Assembly: GCA_964579675.1 (NCBI GenBank)
Contig: CAZOIA010000151.1
Span: forward strand, 1 to 13,197
DNA from: CAZOIA01 sp964579675
Lineage (GTDB): Bacteria; Planctomycetota; Phycisphaerae; UBA1845; PWPN01
Direction: 5' to 3'
Length of the DNA: 13,197 nt
The notes under the pieces were generated by a model. It had not been told where the DNA came from, did no database searches, and saw nothing but the letters and a program-made list of their open reading frames with translations. Every line of letters begins with the position of its first letter. The stretch's first letter is position 1. The position numbers were made by a program, and so were the translations under genes. Shown in pieces: positions 8,498 to 13,197 of the stretch.

Positions 8498-8526
8498 CTG
8501 AGCGCCGATGCCACGGAGGTAACGAC

Positions 8527-10239
8527 ATGATCAAGGCCCGGCCGCCAACCGGCATGGTGATTGCGGCAATCGTTCAGGCACTACTGTTGCCATCATCGAC
8601 CTTCGGGGATCAGGGTGCAAAGAATGGAGGCGACTCCTATCTTCAGGTAGTGCGCACCTTTGCCGACAACGTATTGCACCACGGCCGCGACGTCTACGGC
8701 CCTGAACACACACCCCTGTTCGTTGACGGCCTCAATATCGACACGCACGAGCCGGTTATCTGGAGGCTCTCGAGCAAACATGCTGAATCCTGGAATATGC
8801 CGCCCACGTGGGTTCTCTCTAACCTGGCGAGTCAGCAGAATCTCTTCCGCGTACTCGTTGCCCTCACCCGTCTGACGGGCGAACCCCAATACAAGCGGGC
8901 CGCGTCAGACGCGATACGTTACGCGTTCGACCACTTACGGCACGAAAGCGGTCTGCTGTACTGGGGCGGACATGCTGCCTGGGATCTAGCCACCGAACAG
9001 CCGGTCGGCGAAGGTCGGAGCGGGGCGGTAGCAGGCAAGCACGAGCTGAAAAGCAGCTTCCCCTTTTATGAGTTGATGTGGGAGGTGGACGGTGAGGCCA
9101 CCAGGAAGTTCATTGACGCCTTCTGGTGCAACCACATCCTCCGCTGGGACATTCTCGATATGAATCGGCACGGCCACTACAAGGCGACCCCGGGGCCGCC
9201 CTGGGATCATGAGTATGCCGGCGGACCGGCGCCATTTGTCGGCGAAGGCTTGACTTTCATCAACACCGGCAGCGACCTGTGCTACGCAGGTGCGCTCCTT
9301 CACCAACTGGCGGGCGGTGAACGTCCATTGATCTGGGCCAAGCGCCTGGCAAAGCGGTATGTGGATGCCCGCCACCCGGATACAGGCCTCGGGGGAGACA
9401 ACTACAGTGTGCTGACGACCCACCGAATCCAGAAGCAGTTTGAGCCGGAATTCGGCGACCGCTTCACCGAAGCCTCCGTAACCAGCCTCTACGGAAACCG
9501 CTACAGCAGGGCGGCAATCTGCCAGATGAAGCTCTATGAACGCCTCGGCAGAGCCGGCGAGGAGTTCAGACAGTGGGCGCTCGAAGACCTCACAGCCTAC
9601 GCCAGGCACGCGTACGATCCTGAGGACAATAGCTTCTGGGCGACATTGATTGATGGCACCAAGCTGAGCCCGTCAGATCGCAAGCGAGGCGGCTACGTTG
9701 AGGTGCGATGGCTCGAAAAACGCCATGCCACCGGAATACACTTCTGGGCGTACGCGCTGGCCTGCAAGTTGGCTGACGACCCACTGATGTGGCGCATGAT
9801 GCGGAACATCGGCTTGGGAATCGCGCTCGGGGACATGGGATCGGCGCCCGGGCAATCCCCGAGCCCTGATCTGAACACATCCAACGTCGATGTCTATGTC
9901 ATCTTTGGATTGCTGGAACTCCACGCAGCGACCGGAAACGAGGCGTACTTGTCACTGGCCAGACGAATCGGCGACAACCTGCTCAAGAAGCAATTCCACA
10001 AGGGCTTCTTCACCGCCGACGAGGATCACGTTTTCTGCAAGTTTGGCACCGTCACACCGCTCGCGCTGCTTCACCTCGACGCGGCGATGGGGAACTCACC
10101 GGTCCGGCTCCCTCTGTATGCTGTCAGCAGGTCGTACTTCCACTGCTCTTTCGAGGGCGCGGGACGAACCTACGACAACCGCGCGATCTACACGCGGATC
10201 CGGGAACCCCGGCAACCGACAAGCCAATCCGTTGATTAG
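8527..10239 (+). CDS. Secreted helical-barrel carbohydrate-active-like protein, family unassigned
   Basis: A 570-residue protein. The ATG at 8527 has GGAGG 7 nt upstream and begins a signal peptide (MIKARPPTGMVIAAIVQALLLPSSTFG, shown by its basic start and hydrophobic core; likely cut near residue 27). The mature protein alternates helical hairpins with conserved-looking aromatic loops: FVDGLNIDTHEPV (65-77), SNLASQQNLFR (98-108), LYWGGHAAWD (144-153), FYELMWEVD (180-188), DMNRHGHY (211-218) and TGIHFWAYALACKLADD (402-418). This layout resembles (alpha/alpha) toroid enzymes, the fold of many polysaccharide lyases, unsaturated uronyl hydrolases and six-hairpin glycosidases. His149, His215, His217 and Tyr218 are possible active-site residues, but this is inference. 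I do not recognise a named family. It is divergent from three exported hydrolase genes and is probably part of the same glycan-processing locus. The C-terminal tail (about 555-570) looks disordered. Confidence 0.82.
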   Translation: MIKARPPTGMVIAAIVQALLLPSSTFGDQGAKNGGDSYLQVVRTFADNVLHHGRDVYGPEHTPLFVDGLNIDTHEPVIWRLSSKHAESWNMPPTWVLSNLASQQNLFRVLVALTRLTGEPQYKRAASDAIRYAFDHLRHESGLLYWGGHAAWDLATEQPVGEGRSGAVAGKHELKSSFPFYELMWEVDGEATRKFIDAFWCNHILRWDILDMNRHGHYKATPGPPWDHEYAGGPAPFVGEGLTFINTGSDLCYAGALLHQLAGGERPLIWAKRLAKRYVDARHPDTGLGGDNYSVLTTHRIQKQFEPEFGDRFTEASVTSLYGNRYSRAAICQMKLYERLGRAGEEFRQWALEDLTAYARHAYDPEDNSFWATLIDGTKLSPSDRKRGGYVEVRWLEKRHATGIHFWAYALACKLADDPLMWRMMRNIGLGIALGDMGSAPGQSPSPDLNTSNVDVYVIFGLLELHAATGNEAYLSLARRIGDNLLKKQFHKGFFTADEDHVFCKFGTVTPLALLHLDAAMGNSPVRLPLYAVSRSYFHCSFEGAGRTYDNRAIYTRIREPRQPTSQSVD

Positions 10240-10277
10240 CCCGGCCAGCAGTCTGGTCTTCTCGACGACCGTCGCCG

Positions 10278-10299
10278 ATGCGAGAACCGACGCTCGCAT
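10278..10299 (+). repeat. Stem-loop after the secreted-protein gene
   Basis: ATGCGAG (10278-10284) and CTCGCAT (10293-10299) form a perfect 7-bp stem with an 8-nt loop, beginning 39 bp after the stop at 10239. A second small inverted repeat, CTAC-c-GTAG, follows at about 10302-10310. There is no T-run, so this may be a weak or factor-assisted terminator, or only an mRNA 3' structure. Confidence 0.35.
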
Positions 10300-10354
10300 G
10301 GCTACCGTAGCGGGTGCTCTCGCAGACTCCTTCCGGACGGGGCGCACCATGTGC

Positions 10355-10384
10355 TTGACCACTCCCCAACCGCCCCGCTACAGT
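10355..10384 (+). promoter_or_regulatory. Sigma70-like promoter for the alanine racemase gene
   Basis: TTGACC (10355-10360, 5 of 6 to consensus) and TACAGT (10379-10384, 4 of 6) are separated by 18 bp. Transcription would start about 7 nt after the -10 box, at or very near the ATG at 10391. That would make a leaderless or near-leaderless mRNA, which fits the absence of a Shine-Dalgarno site there. Confidence 0.45.
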
Positions 10385-10390
10385 CGGGTC

Positions 10391-11551
10391 ATGTTTGCCG
10401 ATCCCGCGGTGGCTGAAGTCCGGCTCGACGCGGTTCGCCGGAACATCGAAGCCATCCGCCGACGGACGAGACCGGGCACACCGATCTGCGCAGCGGTCAA
10501 GGCGGAGGCCTACGGCCACGGTTTCGAGCAGGTCCTGCCGGCCCTGTCTGACGCCCGGGTCGAGCGGCTGGCCGTCGCTAATCTGGCAGAAGCAATCCGG
10601 CTGCGAACGCTGGGTTGGTCGAAGCCGATCCTTTCCTTCGGGCCGGAGTTGTTTTTCATCGGCGATGGCCACCGGGCCGAAAGGGCCCGGGAGGCCGTAG
10701 CCGCCGGTGTAAGTTGCACCATCTGTTCGATCCATGAGGCCCGCGAACTCGCCGCCGCCGCCGTGAAGATCGCCCGCGCCGCCCACGTCGAGATCCAGAT
10801 CGACACCGGCATGGGCAGGTTTGGCCTGCTCCCGGAGGAATCGGAGCAGTTACTGGCTGAGGTCGCCCGCTGCCCGCACGTGGTCATAGACGGCGTCTAC
10901 ACCCACTTCGCGACCGCGGATGAGCCGGACTTCTCCTTCGCCCGCGAACAACTCCGCCGCTTCTCTGCTCTGGTCCGCCGCATCGAAGCACGTGGCATCC
11001 CGGTCCGGGCGTTTCACGCTGCGAACTCCGCCGCGATCTTCCGATTGCCGGAATCACACCTCGACCAGGTCCGTCCGGGCCTCGCCATCTACGGATACTG
11101 GGGCGGGCCCCCAGATGAGAGGCCGCCGGACCTCTACCCCTCGATGCGCGTGGTCAGCCGCCTCGCCGCCGTCCGCCGCCTGCCGGCTGGACACCCGATC
11201 GGGTACGGGTGCACGTTCACCACCTCACGTGAGAGCATCATCGGCACGGTGCCGATCGGATATGCCGACGGGTACCGCCGGCTGTTCAGCAATGACGCCG
11301 TCATGACCATCCCTCGAAAGTCAGACCCCCTGCCGCGTCCCGTCCCGGTCGTGGGCCGCGTCAGCATGGACCAGATCAACGTGGACCTGACCGACGCCGG
11401 CGATGTACGGGTCGGTGACGAGATCGTCATCATCGACGACGACCCCCGAGCCCCCAACACCGTCGAGGGGCTGGCCCGCAAGATGGGCACCATCCCCTAC
11501 GAGGTGACCAGCCTGCTCGGGCAAAGAATTCACAGGAAGGCGGTGCGGTGA
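10391..11551 (+). CDS. alr: Alanine racemase (PLP-dependent)
   Basis: A 386-residue protein, close to the family's usual length of about 370. It interconverts L- and D-alanine in the cytoplasm and supplies D-Ala for peptidoglycan. The fold-type III landmarks are in order: AAVKAEAYGHG with the PLP-binding Lys37, IDTGMGRFG with Arg143, THFA with His172, NSAA (212-215), VRPGLAIYG with Arg228, GYG with the second catalytic base Tyr272, GYADGYRR, and GRVSMDQ near 322-328. Two positions differ from the Geobacillus enzyme, on which the active site was described: Gln136 sits where that enzyme has the carbamylated Lys129, and Ser325 replaces Cys311. I chose ATG 10391 because homology begins within a few residues of it; the open frame runs far upstream into the previous gene, but that part is out-of-frame overlap. 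No Shine-Dalgarno site precedes it; ATG 10349 is a less likely alternative. The gene stands alone, with no cell-wall genes beside it. Confidence 0.93.
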   Translation: MFADPAVAEVRLDAVRRNIEAIRRRTRPGTPICAAVKAEAYGHGFEQVLPALSDARVERLAVANLAEAIRLRTLGWSKPILSFGPELFFIGDGHRAERAREAVAAGVSCTICSIHEARELAAAAVKIARAAHVEIQIDTGMGRFGLLPEESEQLLAEVARCPHVVIDGVYTHFATADEPDFSFAREQLRRFSALVRRIEARGIPVRAFHAANSAAIFRLPESHLDQVRPGLAIYGYWGGPPDERPPDLYPSMRVVSRLAAVRRLPAGHPIGYGCTFTTSRESIIGTVPIGYADGYRRLFSNDAVMTIPRKSDPLPRPVPVVGRVSMDQINVDLTDAGDVRVGDEIVIIDDDPRAPNTVEGLARKMGTIPYEVTSLLGQRIHRKAVR

Positions 11552-11633
11552 TCCCCGGCCCGACGCTGCCGCAGCCGCCATCCCACGCTCGACGACAGGC
11601 TACATATTGGGGTGGCCTGGCCCGATGAAGGCT

Positions 11634-11682
11634 TTGACACCCCGTATCTTGAGCTTGACAATCCCCCGGTCTCGCCCATAAT
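11634..11682 (+). promoter_or_regulatory. Tandem overlapping sigma70-like promoters for the methyltransferase gene
   Basis: Promoter A has TTGACA at 11634-11639, a 17-bp spacer and GACAAT at 11657-11662 (4 of 6). Promoter B has a perfect TTGACA at 11655-11660, a 16-bp spacer and CATAAT at 11677-11682 (5 of 6). The -10 box of A overlaps the -35 box of B. Promoter B would start transcription near 11689, giving a leader of about 25 nt that includes the GGAGG at 11704-11708. This is the best promoter match in the window. Confidence 0.65.
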
Positions 11683-11713
11683 GGCAGAATCCCGGAATGG
11701 CACGGAGGAGGGT

Positions 11714-12676
11714 ATGGCTCTCAAGGTCGATCAGGTCTACCGGATGGATTGTCTGAAGGGTCTGGCTCGCCTCGAGCCGGGCAGCGTGGATCTCGCCTTC
11801 GCCGATCCCCCGTTCAACATCGGCTACGACTACGACAAATACGACGACCGAAAGGCTGCGCACGTCTACCTTGACTGGTCCCGCCGGTGGATGGAGGGCG
11901 TGGTCGGGACCCTCAAGGCGGCGGGCACGTTCTGGCTGGCGATCGGAGACGAGTACGCGGCGGAACTCAAGGTCATCGCCACGAAGGAACTGGGGCTCAC
12001 CTGTCGCAGTTGGGTGGTCTGGTACTACACGTTCGGCGTCAACTGCAAGAGGAAGTTCAACCGCAGCCACGCCCATCTATTTCATTTCATCACGAACCCC
12101 AATGAGTTCACGTTCAACTACAAGGACCCGGCGATTCGCGTCCCTTCCGCCCGGCAACTGGTCTACGCCGACACTCGTGCGAACCCCGACGGCCGGCTGC
12201 CGGACGACACCTGGATCCTCCGCCCGCAGGATCTGCCCAGCGGCTTCCGGGCCGACCAGGACACCTGGTACTTCCCCCGGGTCTGCGGGACATTCAAAGA
12301 GCGCAAGGGCTGGCACGGGTGCCAGATGCCGGAGCAGTTGCTGGGTCGCATCATCCGCGCCTGCTCGAACAAAGGTGATCTGGTCCTGGATCCGTTCGGG
12401 GGCAGCGGAACGACGTTTGCCGTCGCCAAGAAACTCGAACGCAGATGGATCGGGTTTGAACTGTCCGAGAAGTACGTCGCCCGGATCAAGAAGCGGCTTA
12501 GAACAGCTAGCCCGGGCGACCCGCTCGACGGCGCTGCCGAGCCGTTAACCAGCGTCCCCGCGACGGCAGCAGGTCGGTCGTTGAACACGCGGCCAACAAA
12601 GAATAAACGCACCGGGCAGGGTAATCAGCACCTCTTTCACTTTGCCCCCCGGCCGCGAAGATCGAGGACCGGCTGA
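11714..12676 (+). CDS. Beta-class DNA methyltransferase (N6-adenine or N4-cytosine)
   Basis: A 320-residue cytoplasmic enzyme that transfers a methyl group from S-adenosylmethionine to DNA. The catalytic motif IV appears first as ADPPFNIGYDYDKY (DPPF at 31-34), then a recognition region, then the AdoMet-binding motif I as LDPFGGSGTT (225-234) with GFEL after it. That order defines the beta class. DPPF is usual in N6-adenine enzymes, but N4-cytosine cannot be excluded. HLFHFITNPNEFTF (121-134) and MPEQLLGRII (205-214) are also typical. I start at ATG 11714 because GGAGG (11704-11708) and the promoter at 11655-11682 both fit it; the open frame upstream to 11612 contains that promoter. Residues about 265-320 form a basic, low-complexity tail beyond the usual end of the fold. 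No restriction endonuclease or specificity gene lies within the window, so it may be an orphan methylase. Its target sequence cannot be read from the protein. Confidence 0.9.
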   Translation: MALKVDQVYRMDCLKGLARLEPGSVDLAFADPPFNIGYDYDKYDDRKAAHVYLDWSRRWMEGVVGTLKAAGTFWLAIGDEYAAELKVIATKELGLTCRSWVVWYYTFGVNCKRKFNRSHAHLFHFITNPNEFTFNYKDPAIRVPSARQLVYADTRANPDGRLPDDTWILRPQDLPSGFRADQDTWYFPRVCGTFKERKGWHGCQMPEQLLGRIIRACSNKGDLVLDPFGGSGTTFAVAKKLERRWIGFELSEKYVARIKKRLRTASPGDPLDGAAEPLTSVPATAAGRSLNTRPTKNKRTGQGNQHLFHFAPRPRRSRTG

Positions 12677-12690
12677 CGCTTCTCCTTCCG

Positions 12691-13149
12691 TTACACCACG
12701 GTTTGCTCTCTCTGGAGCCAATCGAACGTTTGCATGGCGGCCATCGGATTGGTCGAGAAGATCGGCTCTGATTGGGCCGCCTTGAGGGCCACGCCCACCT
12801 CGTGGAAACCACGCCCGGCATATCGGCAGAACGTGACCAGACCGGCCATGTACATCTTCGGACGTTGCGGCGCCTTGAGCTCCAGCTCGATCGCCTCCCC
12901 GATCCCGAAGACGCGTCGGACCAGAAGGCCGACCCCACTCCGCGACAGATTTCGCGTCCGGCCCGGCAGTTCGGACACGGTGGCTGAACCCACCGGCAGG
13001 AAACGCACAGTGCACTGGGCACGGAACGGATGCCGGGGATAGCGACGCTGGCACACCCAGTAAGAGTCGCTCCGTTCGCTCGCATGCTGTCGCTGAGCCT
13101 TGGCATCGAGTTCATCCAAGAGCACATTCAGTGCATCTTCATCTGCCAT
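12691..13149 (-). CDS. PilZ-domain protein, probable cyclic-di-GMP receptor
   Basis: A 152-residue protein if started at ATG 13149, with a weak AAGG site about 9 nt upstream. The frame stays open to the window edge at 13197, so a longer start outside cannot be excluded. Residues 1-30 are acidic and helical. The PilZ domain spans about 33-125: QRRYPRHPFR carries the R-x-x-x-R ligand motif (Arg35/Arg39), and RNLSRSGVGL supplies the (D/N)-x-S-x-x-G motif at 67-72. Later strands are GEAIELELK and the FHEVGVALK stretch at about 115-123. PilZ proteins bind cyclic-di-GMP and relay it to motility, adhesion or polysaccharide export; this one has no fused output domain, so its partner is unknown. No transmembrane segment is seen. 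It converges on the methyltransferase gene with only 14 bp between stop codons and no clear shared terminator. Confidence 0.85.
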   Translation of the reverse strand: MADEDALNVLLDELDAKAQRQHASERSDSYWVCQRRYPRHPFRAQCTVRFLPVGSATVSELPGRTRNLSRSGVGLLVRRVFGIGEAIELELKAPQRPKMYMAGLVTFCRYAGRGFHEVGVALKAAQSEPIFSTNPMAAMQTFDWLQREQTVV

Positions 13150-13197
13150 GTCAGCCGGCCTTGTTACGAAGCCCGCGCAGAACACCGAACTGCGCAA

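Larger units (their letters stand above)
7990..8526. other. Divergent intergenic regulatory region
   Basis: These 537 bp separate two divergently transcribed secreted-enzyme genes and should hold promoters for both. It contains a GC-rich hairpin at 8108-8133, two palindromes at 8461-8471 and 8484-8497, an 8-bp palindrome GCACGTGC at 8409-8416, and the direct repeat CCGGGCGG at 8061-8068 and 8079-8086 (18-bp period). On the minus strand near 8170 there is a TATGAT that could be a -10 box, but no convincing -35. No tRNA or recognisable riboswitch was seen. A TTG-initiated frame at 8283-8501 was considered and not called. Confidence 0.6.

Noticed and set aside
8283..8501. Small 72-codon open frame in the divergent intergenic region, starting at TTG
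   Set aside because: The first half (LSLQTALAYYEAETGGQLL region) looks somewhat protein-like and a GAGAG lies 5 nt upstream, but the second half is Arg/Pro-rich, the start codon is rare and the frame crosses the palindromes. It could be a gene remnant, but this is not enough to call.
9890..10390. Long N-terminal extension of the alanine racemase frame
   Set aside because: It overlaps the 3' third of the preceding gene in another frame, is rich in Ser/Arg/Thr and lacks homology; the racemase begins normally near 10391.
11612..11713. 34-residue longer start for the methyltransferase
   Set aside because: This stretch contains the best promoter pair and lacks a ribosome site, while GGAGG precedes ATG 11714.

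Overview
The window looks like chromosomal DNA from a GC-rich bacterium, most probably a Planctomycetota member or a relative. This is inferred from gene content: several large exported glycoside-hydrolase-like proteins, one with an NPCBM domain, and a PilZ protein. No rRNA or universal marker gene is present to confirm it. Shine-Dalgarno sites (AGGAGG/GGAGG) and two sigma70-like promoters can be read directly.

Left two thirds (62-10239): a divergent cluster of four predicted exported carbohydrate-active proteins. On the minus strand, in transcription order, are a clan-A/GH42-like hydrolase (7989-6121), a 1221-residue NPCBM plus six-hairpin-glycosidase-like protein coupled to it by an ATGA overlap (6124-2459), and, after a 354-bp gap, a GH36-like alpha-galactosidase-type lipoprotein (2104-62). 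On the plus strand, across a 537-bp intergenic region with hairpins and palindromes, is an exported helical-barrel protein of unassigned family (8527-10239). All four carry export signals, so together they suggest surface or periplasmic breakdown of one complex glycan, perhaps galactose-containing. No transporter, sulfatase, SusC/D pair or regulator is visible in the window.

Right third (10391-13149): unrelated functions. An alanine racemase on the plus strand has an apparent promoter so close that the mRNA could be leaderless. A beta-class DNA methyltransferase on the plus strand follows strong tandem promoters. A PilZ-domain protein on the minus strand converges on the methyltransferase with 14 bp between stop codons.

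No tRNA, rRNA, CRISPR array, transposase or phage gene was found. The most interesting part is the four-gene glycan locus: two or three of its proteins match fold-level patterns without fitting a family that I can name with certainty.
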